Of a stretch of DNA of 64,000 nt, positions 1-11,310 are shown piece after piece; positions within the stretch are counted from its first letter, which is position 1; every line of letters starts with the position of its first letter. A model generated the notes under the pieces. That model saw only the letters and a list, made by a program, of their open reading frames with translations, was not told where the DNA came from and searched no databases. Both the position numbers and the translations under genes were made by a program. Source of the stretch: Pyrocephalus nanus. Taxonomy: Eukaryota; Chordata; Aves; Passeriformes; Tyrannidae. The DNA lies in the NCBI GenBank assembly GCA_038380795.1, contig CM076264.1, positions 7,752,001-7,816,000 on the forward strand, read 5' to 3'.

Positions 1-2880
1 ATGCCCAGCAGAGATAACAGTCTAAATCATTTGTTCTCTTTAAAATAATTTATTCATAGGTAGGAATATGAAAAATGTGCCCTTTATGAAGTTTATCTGT
101 ATCTATAGCAAACACAACTTAAATTAATTCCTCATCTCCAGGACTGGTAAAGTTTGACTAAGGCAGTAGGGATTTTTTATTAACCTTCATTAATTCAGTA
201 GTCCTACCATTCTTATAACAAATAAAAACGGATGGCTAAGAAGTTTTGTCTTATTAAAAGGTGTGAGTACAATTAAACATGCCTTACATATCTCAAGATA
301 TATTACATATTCTAATATAACTCCAGGGTTAATAAGGAAGTTTGTGAAGTTTATTACGTTGTGTACTAGTGATCATATATAGCACATCATTTCTGTGGAA
401 GGAGGAACACACAATTATTGATCTTAATTTCCCTTGCAGTTTTGATTTTATTTTTGGCATTTCTAGAGAATCTTCAGATATCCCACTGCAATTTAAGTTT
501 AATTAGATGAGTAAACAGGATGATGAAAGTCTTTTTTTTTCATAGCATTCAATGAATTGCCTACATATCTACAATGGAAAATAGGAAAAAGTATTGAAAT
601 CTGTATGGTTTACAAATCTGTGCAAAACCCTTGTATTTCTGCTCATTTTCACTTCAGATAACTCTAATTTTCCTTTAATCTAGCTTATTTTGAGTGTATC
701 AACTGCTTAGTGTCACACCCTACTTTTGATTTAAAACAAAAATTCTAGTCCAACTTTCAGCAGCTCTAAGTTCTCATGCTTTCAGGACCAATCCATATTT
801 AGCACATGAGAAATAAATTAAAATAGCCCAGAATCGGACTATATAACCTTTTAAAGATGGGAAATAATGCATAAAAGAACTGGGGAGAAAATGCCAGACT
901 ACACTATTTAACATAAACCAATGAATTAGGAAAAAGGGAAAAAAAAAGAAAATACATCAGATGATGTAAAGAAAATAGATTCAGTATGCTACTAATATTG
1001 AAGAATGCATGCACAAAATGTTATACCATTTAGAGGTTAAGTCAAGATGAGCCTGCTTTATGTGTCATTTAGAATGAATAGGCTATATTAATATACAGTC
1101 CATATTTTAAAATTACCTCTAAAATAAAATGAATAATGCTTTTGCTGCACAAACCAAACTCCTTTATCTGCACAATAAAACCAGAATACTGAGTCAGTTA
1201 AAAAATAAAGCTCCTTAAGGTAGGTAAAAATTCAATGAAGAAAAATCATCTCTCATGATGAAATACTGAAAAATAAATTATTATAGTTGCTTTTGCTCCT
1301 TGCTAGAATGCCAATTAAAAAAGCATAAATTAATTTTGGGAAGAGATCTGTTACATTTCAAAACCTCATGCAAGTTCATCACACATGAAGACTCACAGGT
1401 GTCCAGTGTTAAATATAAAGCTCAAACCCTTCTTTTGAACCAGCTTCCTGCAGGCATCTAATTTATGATGGCTTCTTACCTCACCTGTTTATATGCAGAA
1501 TAATCAGCTTGGACTGGTCAAAATGGTCTATTGATGTACTCATCCTCTCCAAGGCAGAAGGAGCCAAGAAAATCCATTGCTTTTACCGTAACATCCAACT
1601 TACTCTGGTTTTCATGGAGAATATAAACTTACCACCCCATATGTTTCAAGCAGAAAATACAAACAGTTCCACATTTAAGATAATTGAGGGTTTTTTCACA
1701 CTTGGTGGCCTTTTTATGACCTTTTCTTTTTGACATTGGAAAAAGGAATGAAAAGAAAATACCTCAAATCCAAAGAAGTTAAGACTGCATTTGCTTTAAA
1801 AAAGGAAAATATTTTCCCTCCAAATCTCCCTTAAAAAAGATTAACAAAGGTCTCTCATTTAAGAAACTGTAATCAAAACTAGTAATAAAAGTCCTACATT
1901 GCTTAAATACTAGCAATTTTCCCCAAAACATGCAAAATAAAAGGTGATCTATGAAATAATAGTCATTTCTTCTATTGATAAGAATATAGAATAGAGATTA
2001 TTTCTGATCTACTGAGGCATTAAGATACTACAGTGAACATAGAACTGAGATTAATGCTCCAGCAGAAAATACTACAGGTAATGGTAGGTATGGCCCCTGT
2101 CACAGCTGGTATTTGTGGCCTACTGGAAAAGCGAGAACAGACTAACTATATATTTATATTTAAAATTATTATTCCACCAGAATGATTCATGGAAAGTGCT
2201 GGACTTTGATTGCTATTAACTCATTAGACTCTACATGTTTTCTTTCCCTCCTGGTCATCAAAGGACTGCTGAGACTTCAAGCTGAGACTTTTATTTTGTG
2301 ATGACTGGACAGTCAAAAAACTAATTTGAAACCATTACATTTTAGGACCTCACTTTAATTTCATTGCTACACCAATCAATTTTTAATTACATACTTTCAT
2401 GCTTTCAAGAAATACAATTTTTAAGAAGCTCATTAGATTATTTTTTTGTTGTTGTTCTGTGACAAAGAACTCAAATACATTGATTACTTGATCGGTTACA
2501 CCTCAAATGTATCATAATAAAACTTTTGCTTTCTGATTTTTCTTGACACTGTGAGGAACAACTTGAAACTAAAGAGTGCGACAAAAAAATGTGTTATATT
2601 TTTGGGTTTGATGGAACAAGTGACAGGCATGATCCATTGCATTTGACAGTTTATATCCCCATAGCCTGAGCTGAAATTCTGGTTAGGATTGAACAGATTT
2701 ATCTGGATTCCCCAGACTTGTCTTTACCTCAGTGATATTGGTCTGTGACAATAAGTTGAGTTTCCATTTTGGAACAGAAAGCAAACCTGGCTGAAGCCTT
2801 TCCCTTTACCAGTGCTGGGAGAAAAGCTCATGATTTTATAGCACAAAGCTCACTCCTCGAGTGGATGGGGTGAAAATATG
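1..2880. other. Unassigned AT-rich non-coding DNA
   Basis: No gene, RNA or recognisable repeat is visible. The longest open frame is a 74-codon plus-strand frame at 1509-1733; it has no recognisable domain and AT-rich codon use like the surrounding DNA, so I treat it as chance. Short A and T runs are scattered through the stretch. The DNA could be intergenic or intronic, and the window alone does not tell which. Confidence 0.6.
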
Positions 2881-3260
2881 TCAAGAAGAAAATGGGTGTC
2901 TCTCCTCAAGGCTCTTGTCATCTCCATCTGACATTCCAGTGGTCCAAGGCAGCAGAGGGGCAGCCCAAAGGGGTCTATCCAAGCTATCAGGGCCAGCCCA
3001 AATATAACAACATTTTTGTACCAAGCTCTTATACCCTTGTAGCTTCCCAGACCATCATTCGGGACCTCTTTTCTGCTGCTGTTCCAGTCAAAGGACAGTG
3101 CTGTGTGTCACTATGGCATTGCTGCAGGTAATGCTGAATCTTTCCAGTTAGGCTCTTCCAGAAAGGAGGGAGTCAGCAGTGGACAGGAGGGAACAGTGTT
3201 TCCCAAGGGCTTTGCCAACTGGAACTCTCAACCCCTCCAGGGAAACCTTGCCATCAAGTA
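2881..3260. other. GC-richer patch of unknown nature
   Basis: This block is visibly richer in G and C than the flanking DNA. It carries a 79-codon plus-strand frame (2892-3131) that ends just before a GCAG|GTAATG sequence resembling a splice donor. I recognise no protein family in that frame and see no matching acceptor that would make it an exon. It could be part of an old unclassified retroelement, such as a solo LTR, or unique sequence. Nothing seen decides between these. Confidence 0.3.
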
Positions 3261-3420
3261 CGTGTGTGCACGCACTTAGGAGCACATTTTATTTCCTGTT
3301 TAAAAAGCATCTGGGTAGTTTCTATTTTTAATTTTGCTCCTTTGAGATCAAATAGCAAGGTGCAATGCTGGAATATAAACAAATTATATATATAAAACCA
3401 GAAAAATTTTTAAAAACCCA

Positions 3421-3478
3421 GAAAGGTTGGACCAGATAATCCTTGAAGTCTCCTTCACACATGATTCTGAGATTAAAA
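3421..3478 (+). mobile_element. CR1 LINE 3' tail remnant
   Basis: The stretch reads GGTTGGACCAGATAATCC, then a decayed form of the 'GGTCCCTTCCAAC' segment, then a decayed ATTCT-type end (GATTCTGAGAT). This order matches the last 50-60 bases of CR1 LINEs on the plus strand. No coding part is left upstream. The fragment is short and diverged, so it could instead come from another element with a similar end. Confidence 0.45.
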
Positions 3479-6182
3479 TAATGACCAACACAGTCATGGG
3501 GACACTAAGTCACTCGGATCACCATCTGACCTAAGAGAATATGAAAGAGTTTTTGCCAAGTATGTGGAATCTATTTAGTTGACAAATTCAGAAGAAACAG
3601 AGTGCATATAGAATCAAAAATCAGATTTTTCAGTAAATATGGGAAGTGGCACTTACTAATTTTTCCCCTTAGTTTTTGCATAGCATTTGTGGATAAATGT
3701 GCCTGAGTAAGGCATTGCTCATAACAAATGTTAGGAATTACATAACAAATGTCTGATATTTTACTTTGAACTTCAGTAGAAGCATGCACTCAACAACTGC
3801 ATATTTCCAGATTAGTAAAACTAAAACATTTTTAATGCCACCTTAAAGATCTCTGAAAGTAAAACTGAAGACAACAAAGCAACAAACCTCCTCAGTAACT
3901 TTGAAAATTGCACCTGAGCACTTCTTGTTCCCCACTGTTCCTTACTGTCAGTATTAGTGCAGAGCTGGTGGGGAAAAAGAAGACAGTAAAAAAGCAGGAT
4001 ACCATTGCAATAAACATCACCAGCATATTATTTTGAGAGAACTGGGAAATGCAAAGTAGCAAAATGTTATTACTCAATTTAGGACTTTGTCATTTTAATG
4101 TCTGCGCTTCTTGTTTAAAGATCCATGGACTCTTAAATATTTCTGAGCCTGCCAGAACTTCCATTTTAAGTCCCCTTATCAGATTTCCAGCACTGCAGTG
4201 CTCCCTAGAGTTACACAGATGAACTAGTTCAGTTCTGGCCTGACACCTGACCATTGCCCCAGGAAGTCCCAAGATAAACCTCAAACCAGGCAGCCTTGCT
4301 GGATGCTCAGACATCCAAGGTAAATAGAAGTGTCCAAGGTTCTCCATAGCTCAGGTGTGAGTTGCTGACTCGTTTAATAGCTGCATGTTTCTTGTAACCT
4401 ACCTACTGTGATAACATTGGTAAACTTCCTGCACAAACTGTTCTCTGTTTACATCTTTCTGGCTCTTTGATGTCTGTCACCTTCTGTTTAGAAACAAAGG
4501 TATTTACATTTTCCTGCCTTCTCTGAATTTCTTCCTTTTTCCAGCCTTTTTCCAGCGATAAACTCTATCAAATGATTCTTTTGCTATGCACACGGAATAC
4601 TCATGACTGAAGATAGAGGCTACTATTAAATTTCCCAAATTATGGTAGTAGATCTTTTTCAACATATTTTTATCAGTTTTGTACATAATAATATAAACCA
4701 GTGAAACTTCAGTTTTGGCAGCAAACCCACATTTGCTGGATTTTAGTATTTATGTTATTTTACTGTAAAATAAAGGGAGAAATACACTTTTTAGGTATCA
4801 TTTTTTTCTTAGATTTATATCTAATATTTTGAATAATCTTTTATGTTGATTTATCCTAACTATTAGAAAATGCATCTATCTCTCCATTCATACTGTTATT
4901 AAATTAAGGAACAAATGCAGTCATTAGAATTAATATTAACAAATTGATGAAGTGCATAACAACTATAGGACAGCACTGCTAGAACACCACTTTAGGAAGA
5001 CAATTTATTATGAAAACCTACAGTTAATAATGATCTTGTTTAATAGCAATTATTTTCTTCAAGTTGCAGTATGGCCTTTTTTTGCACATCAGGGAAATGT
5101 AAGAGGAAGGAAAGTTTCATGGTTTTCAAAGAGGCCTAAGGATATTCCACTTGGAAAGATAATCCAAATTGGGCCTAAACCTCTTATCCTTCAAAGTCTC
5201 ACCTTTAACGTGGAATATTTCTGGAGACTTTGCATTTTAAATTTCTAAACTCACTTTATGATCTTTTTCTATTTAAAATGTTACTTTTTCCTTTCAAAGA
5301 AAAAATAAAAGTTTTTCCAGCAATGGTTACGTAAAACAACTACAAAAACTTATGAGTAATTTTTTTGTTGAATCAGCTTGTGTCTCAGGTAAATATTACT
5401 GGAAGAAGCAGCCCTGTCTAAAAAATCCATAGGGAAATTCACATTATCCTTCAGACAGTGGCTATGTATTCTAAAGTTCCACTTGGGAGGGTTTTCTACC
5501 CTTTTCTCTCCACCAGCCCTCCTGAAAAGATTATTGCAAACACCTTCAGTGTCTCTACCTTTCAGAGTAAAACTGAACTCCCTTGATAATAGACTCTGAT
5601 AAGACATTTGAGATTAGATCCTGAGTGTACACCACAAAACTCTTCAGATCGGTACTCAGCCCTCTTGGTTCATCTTATTTTTTAAACTTTCTCTTTCTGC
5701 CCTTTAGAAGTGCTAGGCAAAGACCAAAAGTTTCACATTCATTCTTTAAAGTGTTATTTTTTTGTCTTTAAGGCTTTCTTTTAAAAACACTCTCTCTCAC
5801 AGCAGATGGATGCGAGCAGGCAGCAGACTGACCAGAAATACCTGAGAATGGGTGCAGTTACTGTTTTCAAGACTCAGTTCAAAGCGCTTAAACACATGCT
5901 TAAATCCTATTAAAGTTAAGTGTTTACTTCAATTTAAACAGGACACTTTGTTTTGAGGTAAAATAAGGTGGTGTTTTGTGTGAGCAGGACACACCATGAT
6001 GGACATCTGTTTGTGACAGACCTGAACCATAAGATCTGCATTCAAACCCAGAGCAAAAAGAGAATCATGTTGTTGTTTCTTCCAGGTTAACATCAATAAT
6101 TGTATCTGTTGAAGTACTTTGGGCTACTATTGTTTGAAAAGCAGAGCAGGATTCCTTAGGCAAGTCAACAGTCATAAGGATC
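3479..6182. other. Unassigned non-coding DNA
   Basis: No gene or recognisable repeat was found. The longest open frames are 98 codons (plus, 4952-5248) and two of 85 codons (minus, 4090-4347 and 5350-5607). None shows a domain, a signal peptide with a plausible mature protein, or splice-bounded structure. Confidence 0.55.
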
Positions 6183-6663
6183 AGCCCTTATGAGGCCACG
6201 TATGGATGTAGTTCTGGGATCCTCAGTACAAAAGAGACATAGAGCACCAGGAATGGGTCCAGCAGAGGGTTATGAAGATGATTAAGGGACTGAAATATCT
6301 TTCTTAGAATGATAGTCTGAGAGAGCTGGGACTGTTCAGGCTCAAGAAATGACTGAGAGGGACCTCAGCAATGTCTACAAGTATCTGAAGACAGGGTAAC
6401 AAGAAAACAGAGTCAGGCTCTTCTAGGCAGAAAGTGATGCACAGGCAGTTCCATGTGAATATGAGGAAGAACTTAACTGTGCCAGTGACTGAGCACTGGA
6501 ACAGATTGCCCAGAGAGGTTGTAGAGCCTCCCTCACTGGGGATATTCAAGAACTGTGTGGACACAATCCTGTGCCATGTACTCAAGGATAGCCCTACTTG
6601 AGCAGGGAGGTTGGACCAGATGATCCACTTACCAGATGGCCTAACCTTATCCACTCTCTAATC
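6183..6663 (+). mobile_element. CR1 LINE fragment, 5'-truncated (older lineage)
   Basis: The fragment starts in the C-terminal part of the CR1 ORF2 (reverse transcriptase) gene with a decayed 'GAGGCCAC..TGGA..CAGTTCTGGG' segment. It runs to the element's 3' region. From 6491 one frame reads [19 protein letters not shown], a conserved CR1 ORF2 C-terminal segment. It ends with GAGGTTGGACCAGATGATCC followed by a decayed tail without clean ATTCTATG units. Frameshifts and stops occur upstream, so it is dead. It differs from the neighbouring copy in keeping the [10 protein letters not shown] region in frame, which suggests a different CR1 subfamily. Confidence 0.85.
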
Positions 6664-6679
6664 ACAGAAACATCAACAA

Positions 6680-7087
6680 GCATCAGAACTCACTGGAGCA
6701 AACCCAGAGAAGGCCACTAAGATGATCAGAAGGCTGGAACACCTCTCCTAAGAAGACAGGCTAAGAGAGTTCAGTCTGGAGAAGAGAAGTCTCTGGGGAG
6801 ACCTTATAGCACTTTCCAGTACCTAAAGGGGCTAGGAGAGAGTTGGAGAGACTTCTTACAAGAGCATATAGTGATAGAACAAGGGGGAATGGCTTTAGAT
6901 TGAAGAGGGCGGGTTTAGATTAGACATTAGGAAGGAATTCCTCATTGTGAGAGTGGTGAGACACTACAACAGCTTGCCCAGAGAAGCTGTGGATGCTCCA
7001 TCCCTGGAAGCATTCAAGGCCAGGTTGGGTGGGGCTTAGAGCAATCTGGTTCCTTCCAATCCGAACCATCCTGTGATTCTATGATTT
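6680..7087 (+). mobile_element. CR1 LINE fragment, 5'-truncated
   Basis: This is a second plus-strand CR1 piece directly downstream of the first. It carries the ORF2 C-terminal stretch LEHLS*EDRLREFSLEKRSL, in which a TAA at 6749-6751 replaces the Tyr codon seen in the copy at 10.8 kb. The usual 3' UTR follows: AGCTTGCCCAGAGAAGCTGT, GTTCAAGG-like and TTCCTTCCAATCC-type segments. It ends with the classic CR1 tail TGTGATTCTATGATTTT. The element is non-functional. Part of the 3' UTR ('GTGTCCCTGCCCATGGCAGG' region) is deleted compared with other copies in the window. Confidence 0.9.
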
Positions 7088-9007
7088 TGCTATGAAGTAG
7101 AAACTTTCTTTTACAATGTCCCTTTTTAATGGTTCTGTAACACATTCATAAATAAATAATTAAAGCCTTCCTCTGACATACATGTACTTACTTGATTTAT
7201 AGCAGCTTAAGTGTCTGGGAAAAAAAATCATACACCATTACCTAGGCAAGCACAGGATTACTGTTCAGAGTTTTTATGGGAGAAAATGGGGGAAAAAATC
7301 CTAGTAGAAGAGCTGCATGATGAATGCAGTGCAGTTGCAGAGATTTGGTAGCCTCCACAAGGCATTCAGTCCAACATATGGGATTAAAAGAAATAATTGC
7401 ATTTAATAATTGCAAGAAATAATTTGGCATTAATGTCAAAAGCATTCCAGATTAGCACAGGGCAAAGGAGGACAGGCCTGAGTCGATTTTTCAAAATCTG
7501 CTGTTACTCAAAAGGTCTGTGTTGTTCTGTCTTTTCCCCATGCCATCAAGCCACACATTCTTCTTGTGAACACCCTATACTGTGAGGTGATAGACCAAGA
7601 GCATCTCCAAATGACAGTTCAGTGAACTGTGTCATGCAATAAGCACAATAATGTGCGTGACGATTCTAACAAAAATTAAAAAGAAATATTTCATACATAT
7701 ATAATGGACACCATTTCCCTGTAGACTTAGAAGAAAAGGCACCAAAAAGAAAACAAAGCAGAACCATGTCTCAATGACCAACTGCTTTCCAAGAAGCAGT
7801 TTTAAGAGAAAAAGTAATGTAGAAGAATATGAAGGCTGGGAAATATTTACTACAGCCTATAAATCCTCTTTAAGCAACTCCATTGCCAGATTCCCTTTGC
7901 CATTAGGTTTTTGAGTCAACCTGCTTGTGTGCAGCACTGAAGAATAAGCATCAAATAAATGCCATCCATGAACATGACTTAAAACGCACTTCCACAGAAG
8001 AACTGAAATAGAAAAATTACTGTGTTTTGTGTTCAGTTTGTCCCAAGTCTGGATTTCAGGCACCATCGGGAAACTAAAAAAAAATAATTTAGAAATTAGG
8101 CGGGTTTTTTTAATATTTCTATCTCTCCTTTTTTCTATGCTCATTCACCAAACCATTCATCTTACACACACTTGTTTCTGAAGCTAAGACTTCTACAAAA
8201 AAGCAGCAATGAGTCATGCAGAGTACACTTTGCCACTGATATGATGATATCATTATTACTGTCTCAGTGCCACTCCTGTAACACCATTGCTATTGAATGT
8301 CTAGGGATGATCTCACTGGTCATCAATTTATTTAAAGTTGGAGCATTTTAAAATACTTAAAACATTGCTGTTCACAGGAACAGGTTGTATTCAAGTGTAT
8401 TTAACTGTAAAATCCCAAAAGAAGTGCCTCAAGAAGTAATTTCAGCAATATTTTAAAATTTAACTAAGAACTTTATCTCAAATACTGGTACAGGATGTTC
8501 CAGTTTCAAAAACTTGTGTTTGTGTGCCTGCATCATGTTTTTAGTTTCCCAAATTTAAGAGTCTGAGAACACCAGAAAGTTATTTATTACCAATATAAAT
8601 GGAAATGATTAATATAATACTAAAGAAAATTACCCTGAAATTCAAAGCAACATGATGTACAGGTGGTCAAGAATATATTTTTTTAATTATGGTTTTGCAC
8701 TGGATGATTTTAAGTCCTCACTAGTTAAAGTAAATATAAATGTCATTCATACAAATAAGTAGATTGTTTTTCAAACACAAAGAAATAGTAGGAAAGAAGA
8801 TGCAGAGCAAGAGACTTCAGCTTTGATATGGTGTAATATTATGCAAAAGGAATAAAATAAAGCTTCTTACAACTTGGCTTTAGTAGATTGGATGACCTGA
8901 AGAATACTTTTTTTTAAAAGTCCTTTGCCAGTTTTTCCATACTAACAAAATGCAACAGACCCCATTAATCCAGTCAAGAAGGAATTGGAGCTCAACTGGG
9001 TATTATT

Positions 9008-9026
9008 AAAAAAAAAAAAAAAAAAA
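9008..9026. repeat. Poly(A) tract
   Basis: A run of about 19 A is seen. A second A run of about 16 lies at 9132-9147. Neither is preceded by a recognisable retrocopy. Confidence 0.9.
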
Positions 9027-9719
9027 GATTCTGTATATTTGACATAATAAATAAAGTCATAATACAGATAAAAAATGTTTGACTGCTAATAAAACAATTA
9101 TTGTATTTAAAAAAATTGAGGTTCTGGGGAGAAAAAAAAAAAAAAAACAACGTTTTTACAGGAGTTGGTTATAAACTGAAATTAAAAAGGCTCTGTACCA
9201 CGGGAACATTGCTGATCTCTGCTGATAAATATTATTTAAAATGATACTAAATCTCTATTAAAGTAATAAAAGTTAGGGAGGGAGGACACACTTTCTTTCA
9301 TTTTATACCACATTAACAATGGGCTTGGTGCTGTACAGGACACAGAGGAACAGTACTGAGGTATTCAGCACTGGAATAGATTTTGGGCACAAAACCAGGT
9401 CTCCAAGTTGGGAAACACATCTCAAGCAGCAGTTTTGCTTAAAAATAACTCCCTATTGCATCCATCAACTCCCCCTTACATAAGCTGCACATGAATACAG
9501 GTAATTTACAAAATATAAACTGCTTTTTTTTTCTTGTTTTTCTTTTTTTCCTAAATCTTGTTGAAGCTGTTGAGCACAAACGCTGATGCTGAAACTTTGG
9601 CAATCTCCTGACATTAAGTAAAACCATAAATAAGAACAAAGAAATGTAAATGGGCATGTTATTTTCACTTCATTTATTTTAACATTTTAGAAGTGTTACA
9701 GAGGGATGGTTGTTTTGCT

Positions 9720-9741
9720 GGTTTTGTTTTGTTTTGTTTTT
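9720..9741. repeat. (GTTTT)n short tandem repeat
   Basis: About four GTTTT units run into a T stretch. This is a simple repeat with no associated gene. Confidence 0.8.
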
Positions 9742-10792
9742 TTCACCTGCTTTGAAGTTTCAGCTTGTGTTCTGAAGGTGGTTCCCACCCAGGGATTGTC
9801 CTCCCCTTTCCCCTTCCCTTCAGACCGACCCACCCCTGCTGTGTCAGCAGCACATGAGCTGTACACTTCTGAAGCTTCCTGTAATTAAGTTCACCTTGTT
9901 GCATTACAGGCAAACATGTTCAGACTTATTTTGGATACATTTGGGAAATAATAGCTTTTCAGAGTGCACGATGAGAAGCAACTTGTGCTACTAAAATAAA
10001 CTGTGGTGAGGGCTGCGTACTGTAGTGCTTTTACAAGTGGCAAATTCCCTTGGTGTCTCGGTACTTTCATCAGAAAATCAGGAACATTAATTTCTGTTGT
10101 TCTGCATCAGAACTAACATAAGTTTACAATAATGTTTGTGTTTATACTGTGTTGTCTGTGTGTGCACCTAGGATGGGATTCAGTTGACAAAAGCCACATA
10201 GGTGGTTCCATTTCAGACACCCTTTGGGCACCCTGCCAGGACTCTGCTGCCTTTCCACAAGGATTCTGGTCCCCCTTCACTTGCTCTGTCTTGCTTCCAA
10301 ACCCCATAAAAACATTTCTCACATCCTAGGGCAACTTAAAATTGCACCAGGCACATATGCTTTGGCAGCTGATTCCTACTCACTCAGAGTTATGTAAACT
10401 ATGACAGAGTAACTTTCTGGCACATTTTTATGCATGTAAAAAATACTGGCCCGAGATCCTTCAAGGGACAGAGATTCTGAAGTTTTCCGTTGTGACACAA
10501 TAACTAACGTGGATGTGTTTCAATCATTGGGGTGTTTTCAACCCTGAGAAGATGCTAATACATAATTCATTGCCAAGTAATAACAGGTTGACTTTGCCTC
10601 TTGCCAGTTGGGATGCAGAGCCAGACGTTTCAGTGGAAGACTTTCAGCCTCAACAAAGAAAACAGCAAAATACCCACAACAAAAGACAAAGCCACCCAAC
10701 CTGACAACCCAGTGATCCTATGGCTTGTGCCAGGCTGGCATGCTGATGAAGTCAGCAGTGGGATGCCACAGAAGTTGGCTGCCAGCCTCTGT

Positions 10793-11310
10793 GGAGGCAC
10801 AGTACCTGGAATACTGCATCCAGCTCTGGGCTCCTCAGCACAGGAAGGACATGGACCTGTTGGAGCAGGTCCAGAAAAGGGCCACAGAAATGATCAGAGG
10901 GATGGAACACCTGTCCTATGAAGACAAGGTGAAAGAAATGAGACTGTTCAGCCTGGAAGAGAAGGTTCTGGGGAGATCTTACAGCAACTTCCAGTACCTA
11001 AAGAGAACTACAAAAGAATTGCAGAGGGACTTTTTACAAGGGCGTGTAGTGACAGGACAAGGGGAATGGCCTTAAACTGACAGTAGGTAAGTTATGTCAG
11101 ATATTAGGAAGAAATCTTCACTACTAGAGTGGTGAGTCACTGGCACAGGTTGCCCAGAGAAATCGTGGGTGCCTCACTCTTAGAAGTGTTCAAGGGCATA
11201 TTTGATGGGACCCTAACCTGGTCTGGTGAAAGGTGTCCCTGCCCACGGCAGGAGGGTTGGACTAGTTGACCTTTAAAGGTCACTTCTAACCCAAAGCATT
11301 CTATGATTCC
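10793..11310 (+). mobile_element. CR1 LINE fragment with open ORF2 C-terminal remnant
   Basis: The insertion begins inside ORF2 and ends with ATTCTATGATTCC. An open frame runs to a TAA at 11073-11075 and contains YLEYCIQLWAP and then SYEDKVKEMRLFSLEEKVL. These are the conserved C-terminal segments of the CR1 reverse transcriptase protein. After the stop comes the typical 3' UTR (GGCACAGGTTGCCCAGAGAA, GTGTCCCTGCCCACGGCAGG, GGTTGGACTAGTTGACC). The endonuclease and most of the reverse transcriptase are missing through 5' truncation, so the element cannot move. Of the longer copies, this one keeps the best coding frame. The frame continues upstream to an ATG at 10725, which is outside the element. 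Confidence 0.93.

Larger units (their letters stand above)
7088..10792. other. Unassigned AT-rich non-coding DNA with homopolymer tracts
   Basis: No gene is supported. Features are limited to A runs at about 9008-9026 and 9132-9147 and a short GTTTT repeat near 9720-9741. Open frames here are 60-95 codons long, overlap on both strands and match no family I know. The interval 9740-10790 is somewhat GC-richer and unassigned. Confidence 0.55.

Noticed and set aside
6304..6654. 116-codon minus-strand open frame
   Set aside because: It is antisense to the plus-strand CR1 ORF2 remnant and has no independent support.
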